NCBI GenBank assembly: GCA_015680685.1 | Contig: MNCI01035062.1 | Location: forward strand, 1-31,397 | Direction: 5' to 3' | DNA: 31,397 nt | Source of the DNA: Gnetum montanum | Taxonomy: Eukaryota; Streptophyta; Gnetopsida; Gnetales; Gnetaceae | The notes under the pieces: generated by a model | Databases searched by the model: none | What the model was told of the DNA's origin: nothing | The model's input: only the letters and a program-made list of their open reading frames with translations | Part shown: positions 11,000 to 21,110 of the stretch, piece after piece | Layout of the letters: each line of letters opens with the position of its first letter | How positions within the stretch are numbered: the first letter of the stretch is position 1 | Position numbers and translations under genes: made by a program

Positions 11000-11335
11000 G
11001 TGCTCCAAAAGCTGAACCAGTGGCAAGTGTTCAAAAAGCTAGTGAAATGCTAGGGGGCAATGATGCTATAGGTGCTTGAGAAGCCACATTGATGATAGGA
11101 GCTCAAAAAATTAATAAAATGGTGAGAGGCCATAATGCTTCAAGTGCTCCAATGGCTAAGTCGATGACAAGAGCTTAAAAAATCAACAAAATGGTATGGG
11201 GCCATAATGTTATAAGTGCTCCCAAGGTCAAGTAATGGAAAGAGATCCAAAATAAAGCAAAATGGCAGNNNNNNNNNNNNNNNNNNNNNNNNNNNNNNNN
11301 NNNNNNNNNAAGGCTAAGCCGATGGCTAGTTCTCC
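11000..11335 (+). repeat. 72-bp tandem repeat
   Basis: Units starting GTGCTCC or GTGCTTG occur at 11000, 11072, 11144 and 11216, exactly 72 bases apart, and a fifth is entered by the assembly gap. Typical content is AAGGCTAAGCCGATGACAAG, AGCTCAAAAAATCAACAAAA and TGGTATGGGGCCATAATG. Because 72 is 24 codons the plus-strand frame is kept from unit to unit; the first unit reads SAPKAEPVASVQKASEMLGG and later ones acquire stops. It could be the decayed end of an antisense open frame or a non-coding minisatellite. Confidence 0.85.
11269..11309. other. Assembly gap (41 N)
   Basis: The run of N falls inside the 72-bp tandem repeat. The sequence after it enters at repeat offset about 8, implying a unit start near 11302, 86 bases after the previous unit start instead of 72, so the stated gap length is probably not the true one. 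Confidence 0.95.
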
Positions 11336-11449
11336 ATTTTGGGATTGCAGTATCCCCATCTACATGATGTAAGGGAGTGGCAGGAGGGAGTGGGGGGAGG
11401 ATGGAAGGAGTTAAAATTATTCTCACTCACTTTCTCATGGAACTTATGC

Positions 11450-11765
11450 ATGATTGACGGGGAACCCAGTTTAAGGTCTTGCTAGACCATGGTGTGCTAG
11501 TTTATGGTCTTAGTAGACTGTTATGTGCTATTTTATCATTGTAGTGGATAAGTTTTTATGTCAGTTTAATGTCATGACCCAAGGATGAATGCTATGTTAG
11601 TTTAACATTATGGCAGACATGAGGTTTGGATGCCAATTTAACATCATGGTGGATAAATGTTTTTCCAATTTAACATTGTAGCAGATGAATTCTGTACCAA
11701 TTTATAGTCATAGTGGACTTTTGTGTGCCAATTTATAGTCATAGCAGACTTGCTGTGCTTACCTT
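11450..11765 (+). repeat. Degenerate ~30-60 bp repeat (GCCAATTTAACATCATGGTGGA)
   Basis: About nine copies of a core (GTGCCAATTTATAGTCATAGTGGACTT and variants with GTTAGTTTAACATTATGGCAGAC) follow one another with variable spacers. The array lies just after the integrase stop in element order. A related core (GCTAGTTTAAGGCCATGG) forms the array at 20600-20830. Confidence 0.75.
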
Positions 11766-11769
11766 GCTT

Positions 11770-12895
11770 TGTTGAGATGCAGCATTACATGCTAGGCATA
11801 GCACGGCTTCAAGTACAAATGGTTTATTGGATTGGAAAACTCATTGTTGTCTTGATCAGCGAGCTTGAATGCTTCATTGTTGTAGGCCTTAGTGACCAAG
11901 AAAGATCCTTTCTAGTTGGCTAAGAATTTGTCTAGAGGTTCACAAATGGCCTTGAGGACTAGGTCCCCTTTCTTGATTAAGTGTTAGTGCTAGTTGTGAT
12001 GGTGCTTTTGCCTTTGCTTTTCTTGGTACCATTCGATGCGGTCAAGAATCTACATGCGCTCCTCCTCTATTGAGTTAAGGTCTACAGTCTTGAACTCATT
12101 GTTCTAAGCTTCGTCAATGAAGTTCAAGAGGATCACTTGGAGTGATGGAACCTATAATTTAAGGGGAAAATTGCTTCAAACCCATAGATAAGACTATAAG
12201 GTGTCTTACCTATTATAGTTCATTATGTTGTGTGGTAAGCTAAAGGGCATAGACTAGTTGCTCATGCCATCATTATTTGTTGTTGCTTAGCATCTTCTTC
12301 AGAAGGTTGATGATGAATTTATTGGTGACCTTCGCTTGGCCATTCATTTGAGGGTATTACAATGACAAAAAGGAATGTTTGATACAGAAGTGCTTACAAA
12401 AGGCTTTGGTTAACACTGCTAAATTGTGGTCCATTGTTTGTGACTATGGCCATGGGCAAACCAAAATGGATCACTATGTTATCAAGCACAAATTTGCAAA
12501 CCTATTGTGACACTGTCTTCTTGTGGGGAATAGCCTCAAGCTAGTTGGTAAAATATTCAATTGGAGTTATGATGAAGCTATTCCTTGTAGAGGACTTAGA
12601 AGTTATAGGTCCAATGATGTCCAAGCCCCAATGTTGAAATGGCCATGTGATCTACATTGTGTGTAGTTTAGTTGGTGGTATGTACATTAAGTTGTAATGC
12701 CGTTACAAATGTTGCATGATTTGAGCTTGGAGATATAATTTTGCTCCATATAAGGCCAATAATAGCCTAATTGTTTGATTTTATTTGCCTTTGCTTTGGG
12801 TGCTATTTGACCTTTGCATAGTTCCTTGTGGACCTACTCAATGATTGTTTGCACTTCAATGTTGCTCATGCAAGTTAGTTGTATACCATCGTAGG
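11770..12895 (-). pseudogene. Integrase relic
   Basis: Integrase joins the cDNA to chromosomal DNA. In element order I see an N-terminal zinc-binding region (HKELCKGQIAPKAKANKIKQ, then YYWPYMEQ and SCNIC near 12710-12690), the catalytic core starting at GLDIIGPI (about 12630-12605), IVTNNGPQF at about 12447-12422, and a C-terminal part with KKGDLVLKAI, LAN.KGSFLVTKAY and a final YLKPCYA near 11770, typical of plant Ty3/gypsy enzymes. Several frame changes and many stops are present. The second catalytic Asp, normally in IVTDNG, is Asn (codon 12438-12436), and the catalytic Glu, normally NGQAE, is Lys (codon 12332-12330). Both are single G-to-A changes on the coding strand. I see no chromodomain. 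Confidence 0.85.
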
Positions 12896-13139
12896 ATCTG
12901 TGACATAACATGCTATTATCCATGATGACATACTATCATGAACATTTACACACTAAGCCTTTTTGAGCGGTAGTTAAATGTTGCAGAGGTTCACCCTGTA
13001 GAAGGTATGCCTTAATATCATTGTACCACTCTCTTGCGTGGGTTGTGCTAATTGTGGCTATGGATGCAATGTTAGTGATTTGTGTGATAGGAAAAATGCA
13101 AGTTGCCACAAAGGTGGGAAATGCATGGAACATGTCTAG

Positions 13140-13515
13140 TGTGATACTAAAGCCTAATGTTGCTAATGCATCGACTACAACATTCTCATTTAGGGAATGT
13201 ATTGGACATCAACAGTTGCAAACTGCTTAAGCAAGTGCTTTGCCAAGTCGTAATAAGGTTGTAAATGTTGGGCTTTATAGGCACAAGCCTCTATTATTTC
13301 ATTGAATACTAGTTTCTAGTCACCTCAGCTCACTAGGTTTGAAATCCCTAAGTCTCATGTTGCAAGGACACCTTGGAGGAGACCTTTGTACTCCATCATG
13401 TTGTTGGTGCAAAGAAATGAAAAACAGTATGTAAAGGGTTAGATCTCCTCAGAGGGCAATGAAATAATAGTAGCAGCACTCTCCCCTTGGGAGGTTGAAG
13501 CTTTGTCAAAATGCA
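13140..13515 (-). pseudogene. Second RNase H (aRNH-type) domain relic
   Basis: This is an additional RNase H placed between the RT-linked RNase H and integrase. The frame reads FDKASTSQGESAATIISLPS near 13510-13450, NNMMEYKGLLQGV (about 13406-13370), DLGISNLVS, GD.KLV (about 13325-13307, with a stop where the family has Ser or Ala) and VVVDALATLG (about 13180-13150). The four acidic positions of RNase H (D, E, D, D) are therefore all visible. A second RNase H of this kind is known from Tat-lineage plant Ty3/gypsy elements, where it is thought to replace the weakened ancestral domain. A spacer of about 220 bases separates it from the first RNase H. Frame changes near 13190 and stops make it non-functional. 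Confidence 0.75.
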
Positions 13516-13739
13516 AGAGTGCCTCACAGTTTTTGGGCATTTGACTAATGCTACTAACGTGTTCATATAGGAATTTTGAATCTATAGTTGCTTGATCATT
13601 GATAGCCAAAACTGTGAGTTGTGCAGCTATAGCTTAACCTTTGGTTGAGGCTCATGCAACATAATGTAGGTCAAACTCCATTATTATTTCTTTCCATTAT
13701 GCAATATGATTTCTTTCATAGATGTTCATTATAATTGGT

Positions 13740-14810
13740 GGGAGTATGTCATTTTTGTAAATGATATTGACTTGACTGCAAAAAGGTAATGCCTTCACTG
13801 TTTTAGTGAAAAGACTACGGCTATGCAATTCTTTTGCACATCATTATATTTTACTTCATGGGCCACTAATATGTGGCTTAACTAGTAAACTGGGACTTCT
13901 GTGCCATACTATTGCTTTTGGCAAAGTAGAGAATTGATGGACATGTTAGAGGTAGCAAGGTAGATGTAGAAAGGTTTATCTTCTTGTAGAGGGTGAACCA
14001 TAGGAAGTTGAGTCATTTCTTGCTTAATATCATCAAATGATCATTGGCATTGAGTTGTCCACTTGAAGTGGGCTCTTTTCTTGAGCAGATGTTGCATTGG
14101 CTGTAATTTATCGGTTGACCACACGATAAGCCTACATATAAACTGCAATCTACCTTGTAACCCTCGTAGCTCCTTAAGGTTGGCCAGGGATGCTAAGTTG
14201 GTTATGGCCTTAACCTTATCAAGGTATATGCATACTCCTACTTTGGATACTAAAAATTGAGCATCCAGCCCATTTTATCATTGAAAACACATTTCTTGGG
14301 ATTCAACCTAAGATTGTGTTTTAGACAACATTTAAGTATTATGTCTAGATCATTTGCATGGTCATGAGCCATTTTGGACTTAACTACTATGTCATCAATG
14401 TAGTCATTGAGTAAGCTTAACATGTAATTGCTAAAGATGTATGTCATTGCACTCTGATATGTTGCTCTTGCATTCTTAAGTCCAAAGGGCTTCGTGGTGT
14501 AACAAAATGTATCACAGGGGATCATAAAGGTCATGTTGAATTGGTGATCATGGTTGATCCTAATCTAGTTGTAGCCTGAGAATTTGTTCATAAAGGACAA
14601 CAAGGCATGACCAGCCATGGTATCGATCAATTGATCAATATTAGGCAACAAAAAATTATCTTTAATGGTTGCCTTGTTTAGGTCCCAAAAGTCTATGCAA
14701 ATGCATACACTTCTATTTTTCTTGGGCACAACTACGATGTTGGAGACCCAGTTTGCATAGTCAATAGCCCAAATGAAACCAACTTTGTAAGTGAAATTCA
14801 ACAAAGGCAT
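13740..14810 (-). pseudogene. Reverse transcriptase plus RNase H relic
   Basis: Reverse transcriptase copies element RNA to DNA. From 14810 one frame runs to 14250 with a single internal TAG near 14563. It shows KVGFIWAIDYANWVSNIVVV, PKKN, then ICIDFWDLNKATIKDNFLLP (first catalytic Asp), HALLSFMNKFSGYN, FCYTTKPFGLKNARATYQSA and YIDDIVVKSK at 14402-14373, the YxDD active site. LRLNPKKCVF follows. Further on, WTTQCQ.SFDDIKQEM and the RNase H segment YLSHILVAHEVKY (about 13880-13840) with RHYLFA are readable. The start of the RT, normally about 60 residues upstream of VGFI, is missing: homology ends near 14810 where the inserted block begins. Confidence 0.92.
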
Positions 14811-14814
14811 TAAG

Positions 14815-16878
14815 TGGGCAACAAAAAGTTGGAAATTTTGGCTAATTGTAAGTGACTATGATCTCACCCAACTACACTTCCACCAAAATTTAAAAATTTT
14901 GGCCAAGTGTGGAGCATTGTCTTGAGTAGATGGATCATTAAACGACCTTGGGAGGGTATAAAAGTGTGTTTTACTATAGGTAAGTTGTGATTTTCAAACT
15001 TGAAAAATGTGAAATTCAAAGCATAGACTTGGTATCATAGTTGTTTTGCACCACCAGTAGAGAGCGTAGTTGGACCAAGATGACACATTAAAGTGGATGC
15101 GTACACCTTGGACTAACGAATGTGGATGAAGGGGAATGGGCATTGGGCTGCCTATCATAGGCATATGTGGAAGAGAGAAGATAGTCGACATCTACTAGGT
15201 ACGCTCTCCCATTTGCCATTTTCTTGCTTATTTTCTACACTGAGGCTTTGGGAGAGTGGACGTTGTTGGCACCCTATCATGCTAAGGGTCATTGTAGTCG
15301 TGGGTGATTTTGGCCTTCACATCTAGGAAGGGCATGTGTTGGTAGGGAGGAGATGGCTATTATTGGGCAATGTGGCACTACCACAAGGGGCCATGCAAGG
15401 GGTTGTAGGACTAAGAATAGGGTTGATTTACTATGGGGGTTTGTTAGGGAATGTAGGGTGGGTTTTTGCAAAAAATTGTTATTTTTATTTTGTGTTTTCC
15501 TATGATGCAGGCGAGACATGGATTGAGGTTTGGTGGTGGCCAAGGGTGGGCAACTAAGGAGTAGAAGGTGCGACAAGGGTTTTGTAATTTTTATTTTTGT
15601 TGTTATTTGGCATGGGATAGGGACAAGGGCTCACGCGACAGCTGAGGATGACTTCCCACAGGGCAGGGGACATGGTAGGGGTTTGCCTTATAATTTTTTT
15701 ATCTTAAAAACAAAATACCTATTTCACATGGAGGGCAAGGGTTAGGTGCACTAGGGATACGGGGGGATGTGTGGACATGCAACACTAAGGTACATTTTTT
15801 ATTTCTTTTGATTGAAAAAAAATTAGAATGGGATAGGGGTGAGAGGTGCATCAAGAGCTGCAAGGGGCTATGAGGTGACTACACCTCACAACACGGTTAA
15901 GGGCTGCGAGGATGTTGCACCCTGCAGTGCGACCATGTGGTCCATAGGGACTATGAGAGGGCTTTAGTGCCAAGGGTATGTTTATGCATTTTTCCATTTT
16001 TTAAAATATTGGGATGAGACATGGTGTGTCATAGGGGTTGTGGCCATGGTTGTGGTCATGGCTGGTGCTTGGTGGTGTGCTTCTTCCCTTTTCTTCTTCC
16101 TCTTTTCATTTTGAGAGGGACAACAATGATGGAGGGCTCAAGGCCTATAGGTCAATGTAGTAAGGTGTAGGGTGTGCAGGGCACAGTAGGTAGAGAGGAT
16201 GCATTGGGGCAGTGCACAGTGATGCAGTAGGGCACATTGTGGAGAGAGAGCATTGGGGTGGTAGCCAAGGTTGTAATTTCCATGGGCCATAGCTAGGACT
16301 ACACTCCCTATCTTGGAGGCATAGTTGATGCTAAGTGCTTGAAAAAATGCATCTGCCCAATAGTTAGTTTTTTTGGGACTATGCTTTGTAGAGAGTGTAC
16401 TCACAGTGCCCAGAGTTGGAAAAATTTTGCCTCATTTTTGGACTATGCTCTCTACAAAGGTAGCCCAAAGTTAGAATTATTTTGCAAAATTTTGGACTAC
16501 GCTCTCAACTACGATAGTCCAGAGTTAGAAAAATTTTGTGATTTTCAAACTACACTCTCCACTAAAATTTGCAAACTATGCATAATGCTAAACTTGTGAA
16601 ATGTAACAATGCTAAACCTATGAAAACATGATGATGCTAAACCTATGAAACTTGTGAAATGAAATGCTAACCCTATGAAAATGTGTTGTACCCTAGTGAG
16701 TACCAGGTGCATCAAATATATTGGTTGATATCTTATACTTATGGGGCCCAAAGGGCATTACAAAAATTAAGAATTTTTGTTAGTCGATGTTATACTGTGC
16801 TAACTTTGCTAATTAATTTTATGTCAAAATTTGCATCTATGTATGTATACTAAATTTTTTATTGCTTGATGATTGCAG
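14815..16878. other. Left part of accessory block, no identified gene
   Basis: This follows the point where RT homology stops. 14830-15110 and 16280-16600 contain the same palindromic words as the LTR (GACTATGCTCTCTAC, GAGAGCGTAGT) with AAAATTTTGCAAAA spacers, so material of the same repeat family is present. 15120-16100 is G-rich on the plus strand (GGGGTTTGTTAGGG, GGGGACATGGTAGGGG), contains TATGATGCAG|GCGAGACATGG, a possible splice acceptor at 15510, and may be upstream exons or leader of the antisense gene. Overlapping frames of 68-95 codons on both strands are low-complexity and I leave them unannotated. Confidence 0.5.
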
Positions 16879-19800
16879 AGTATTGCTAAAGCCCATCTTG
16901 ATCATTGTGGAGCTTGTGGGCATCTTGTGCTGCATGAGTGAACCTATTCCTAACACTTATGTGCCAGACATGTAGGTAGGTGTTTAGGTGGTGTGGTTTT
17001 GGCTAGGGGCTCGTGAGTTCTTAGGGTACCTACTACAACATTTTAGTGTGATCATGTGATCACACTTAGCAGTGGAGGCTACCAGTGTCATCATTGAGAT
17101 ATTGCTACCAGGGGCTAATCGGGACATTTTTGAAGTTCATTTTTGATGAGCCTACCACTAATGTTGATGGAGTAGGTGGTTTGGGCAAAGGCCCTAGGGG
17201 CACTTGGTTCCTATCCAGGATATGACATATGATAGGGTTCGGTTGCTACAATAAGAGCAACACCCTTGTTGTTGCTATGCATGTGCATACCCTATTCCAG
17301 AACCCACCTGGAACTATCTACTATGTTGGAGGGTAAGTGCTCTTATGGCTTTCACAATGTATTCTTTTGCTAGTTGCTCATGCTATCTTGCTAACTGCTC
17401 ATGCTTAATGCTAGATTAAGAGTTGATGAGAAGGGCCTACATGATGAGGTAGATGCTCTAGCTTTGGCCCGCACCACCTTGGAGGTTTTCTCTTCTAGCT
17501 GAAATGTTTGGGAAGCTGTGCTTGAGTACGTGGGGCCTAATCTAGAGGCCTATCCTACCTACTACCCAAGGGTGTATGAGTGGTGTAAGATCCATGATTG
17601 GTTGGATGAGGAGTGGGCCACCAGTGTGATTAACATTAAGGAGATGCTTACACTACCACTTCCATCTTGCACTCTATTTGTGTCATGTATGCATATGTGC
17701 TTTTAACTCATGTTCTTGCTCATATGTTGCCTATTATTTTGTCTTATGCATGATGTTAACATTATTTTTCCTTTCTTGCAGCTATAGTTACTTTAGGTGA
17801 GGTGATGGTGGTTACCACAAGTTGCACAAAGGCCACCCTCATTATGAAATATGGTGATGTGAAGGGTGCATAACATTTGTTGTGCCACAAGGCCTCAAAG
17901 GCATTGAATGCTAGGCTCATGCATGTGGGGTTGATGGACCTATTTTTGGCCCTTAGCCCATTTGTTTTAGTGGTTGAAATGGTTATCATCATTGAATTTT
18001 TCAGTAGTGATGTGCAATAGTTTGTCACCCAAGTTCACAATGTGAGGGTAGTGCTTGACCTCGATGAGGCCTTCTTTGTTGACCTCTTTGGACTCCCCAC
18101 TGATGGATTGTTGATTGTTGATAAGGCCAATAGGGAGGTGGACCATAGAGGGGATATTGAGGACTAGTTAAAGGCCACCCAATCTGACAGGGGCATAGCC
18201 ATCAAGGATGTTCTTATGCCCAAGGTACGAGAGCTCTACCCTCTTTTTTGTGCACATGCCTTCTTGAAGTTGCTCTTCCAAGGAAAGATCCTTGGGGTGG
18301 AGCAGGCACAAGTGATGAAGGAGATACTACTAGAGGGCACAAGGTTCAATTGGGTTGTCCATATTGTGATCAAATTGCATGCAGAGATATCTAAGCGATG
18401 GTTTAACATCCAAGTGTTGTCCCACATCCACTTCGCATTCTTTGTAGGGTACCTACGAGCATTTGTGAAGCTATTGGTTGTGCACAATGGTGGGTGTTGG
18501 GTGGTGTAGGACTGTGAGCATCTCTCAAAGCCATGGATCAAGCATCTATTTGCAACCACATGGGCATAGGACCCCCTAGAGGAGATCAATGAGTCATTAT
18601 TAGTAATGGCTAAAGGTCCTATGGGGTGGTCACACTACTCACATGACAATGCAGGTGAAGGTCCACCAGTTGGCACTAGGGATGTGGCTAAGGCAAACAT
18701 CAAGTTTCAAAGCTTGTGTATGGAGGTTGTAGGTTAGTATGCGTAACTTTTTTTATGCATTTATTGTGTTAATATTTTTTATATTTTTATGTTTTTACTA
18801 TGCTATGCTACTAACTATTACTAATATGATATGCATATGTGTTGATTGTAGAGACTGTGGAGAGGGCTACTAAAGTAGTTGCTGAGGTAGTAGCAAAAGA
18901 AGCACCTCCCCAAGCTAAGAAGGGGGAGACTCATGGAGATGAGTTACCTAGCACAGTAAAGACCCTCCCATTGTTGGAGGAGGAGGGGTTGCTCCACCCT
19001 GATGAGGGTGAATTTGATTACCTATTTGATGGAATACAGTTGGGTGACCCTCCTACACTCATGCTCGAGGGCTTGCTAGGTAAGTACTTTGTGTTGTTAT
19101 TTGTTATTACTTTCTTGATCTAACATCTTTGGCTATTCAATTATATGCTAATTGCATTGTTGTATTATAGCCTTAGATGTTCCTGCTAGTGATCCTACCT
19201 CTACTTATCGCATGGAGCCATGGGTAGACATACTTGACAAATTTACCTTCATGGAGGGCATTCTGGAGGACATGGCGAACCATTTGCAATAGACAGATCC
19301 CAAGCTTGCTATGTTTGCTATGTTACTTTGCTTAATTTTTATTTACCAATTGAATTTTGTGGATAAGATTATTCTCTTATTTCATGCTAATAGGTTCTAA
19401 GCTTTGTTGGGATCTGAGTAAGGTGGCGAAGGTGGATGCCCTTCCTGACCTCCTTCCTGAGGTAGATCAGGTGTCTTGCTGCATGTATAAGATAGTGAGC
19501 AAGTGCATGCTTTCCTATGAAAAAACATTGTGGGTCTATAGGTGCTTGAATGAGCACTTGTAGAAATGCATGCATGAGCTCTAGGAGAGAGTGACTAGCT
19601 AGGATATGAAGATCAGGGATCTTCAATAACAATATGACTTTCTAGCAGCTAGGTCATAGGGAGATGACACTAAGTGAACCTCTAAGATAGAGTATGCTCA
19701 TTATTGGTCTACTCTTAAAGGAAAAAATTAGGCCATCTAGGAGGTAATCAAGCAAAGGTTGTAGATGGACCTACTTACCCAGATGAACTAGGACTAAAAG

Positions 19801-20388
19801 AATTATAGCACTAAGATGTACTAGTGGGGGTAGACTTAGGAGAACCACAAGCACTAATACAAGCACTAGTAAGATGCATACCTTCAATGGTACAAGGAGG
19901 AGTCTATTGAATGATGCCACCTCGAGATGTTCCTTGAGGCTATCGATGGTAGGTAGGCTTATGAGTTATTCACTAGGCATATAGTGGTGAGTGGCTTTCC
20001 TAAGAGGCAGATTGTCACCCCCTTAGGAAAGGTGTCCTTTGCTACATTTTTCATGAAGCCACCTGCATGGACCTTCATGGATAAAGGTATGATCCTTGTG
20101 GGGATTGACTTTGGCCAGGAGGACTAGATGTAGCTTTCAAAGGTTGAGATGCTCCAATGCTTCGAGGATGGCCTTGAAAAGTTACCTCCAAAAATTGATG
20201 CTAGACCCTCTCAAGTTAGCTTTTTGTTCACTTTTTTGCATGTTTTTTGTTAGCTTGTGTATTATAGGTTTATTTACTAACTATTACTTTTCTTGTGGTT
20301 GTGGCAACAAGCACTAGGAGATGCTATGGGCCCCAATGGTGCGATGGGGAAAGAGGAACCTCTGCCACCACATAGTCCCACCAACTAA
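16879..20388 (+). pseudogene. Antisense multi-exon gene inside the retrotransposon
   Basis: Exons I propose: 16879-17332; 17415 to about 17650; 17782-18732; 18852-19079; 19171 to about 19305; 19394-20214; and a last one from about 20310 to a stop near 20388 (frame of the last exon uncertain). Donors GTAAGT (17333, 19080) and GTTAGT (18733), acceptors ending TTGCAG, TTGTAG or TATAG, and TACTAAC-like branch sites (about 18808 and 20275) are seen. Joining 18732 to 18852 and 19079 to 19171 keeps phase 1 each time. Segments include EEWATSVINIKEML, VRELYPLFCAHAFLKLLFQG and EGTRFNWVVHIVIKLHAEIS; these remind me weakly of the 'putative plant transposon protein' domain. An acidic exon follows, then a Gln/Lys/Glu-rich, coiled-coil-like region. 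Stops abound, mostly TAG. It could be a captured host gene or an antisense accessory gene of the element. Confidence 0.6.
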
Positions 20389-20599
20389 GCATGTTTTGAT
20401 GTGGCCCTGCTATTGGGCAATTTGCATTTTTTGTGCTATGTATTATGCTACTCATGCTATGTACTGCTATTCATGTGATGTAATACATGTGTTCACTATT
20501 GTATAATGTGCAAACTCTATTTTTATTTTATTTTATTTATTTTACACTTACTATGCTTGTAACGTGATGGATTAACATGCTAAGTTGGGATTATGTGAT

Positions 20600-20832
20600 G
20601 ATAATGTAACTAGGCCATTGCAAGCGCCAAGCTAGTTTAAGGCCATAGTGGGAGGGCCCATGCTAGTTTCGGGCCATTTTGGTTTGCAATGATAGTTTAA
20701 GGTCATTTTGGGCTACGTGTACTGCTAGTTTAAGGCCATTTTTGGCCACGGTGATAGGACTAACAATGGTAGTTTAAGTTCATTCCAGGCCCCATGTTGC
20801 CAGTTTAAGGCCATGGTAGGCCATATGCTATT
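20600..20832 (+). repeat. Degenerate repeat (GCTAGTTTAAGGCCATTTTGG)
   Basis: Six to seven copies of TGCTAGTTTAAGGCCATGGTGGGC-like units, spaced about 25-50 bases, lie 210 bases downstream of the antisense gene's end. The core and orientation resemble the array at 11450-11765. Confidence 0.75.
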
Positions 20833-21110
20833 TCTCCTTTTTGTGACTTTGGATTTTTTGATTTTTATGTGTTTTTATGTTTTTCATGCATAAGCTAATA
20901 ATTTTTAAAGGGTAAACTAAATGAATGAATGCGTAAACCAAAAAAATTCATAAACAAAGCAAGAAAATGCACAAACAAAGCAGACAATGCATAATCAAAT
21001 AAATGTAAATGTATAGACAAATGCAATGTAAGTAAAAAATAAAATGCATGGCTAAATATAAAAGCAAAGGATAGGTAGGTACCTAGCACATGTTAAACTA
21101 ACGGGATACC
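20833..21110. other. A-rich spacer at right edge of accessory block
   Basis: A-rich plus-strand sequence with many ATGCA/AAAGCA words (ACAAACAAAGCA, AATGCATAATC) and no coding signal. At the end, in element sense, the protease frame reads into a TAA and then AAGGTATCC near 21105, after which homology to the usual G-patch/RT linker is lost. This marks the right edge of the block, or possibly a splice donor. Confidence 0.45.

Noticed and set aside
15120-15745. Overlapping plus- and minus-strand frames of 68-95 codons
   Set aside because: G-rich low-complexity sequence keeps several frames open at once; no motif and no consistent splice structure.
14815-21110. A DNA transposon with terminal inverted repeats nested in the retrotransposon
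   Set aside because: I compared the two edges by eye and found neither inverted termini nor a target duplication; a computed search with relaxed edges could change this.
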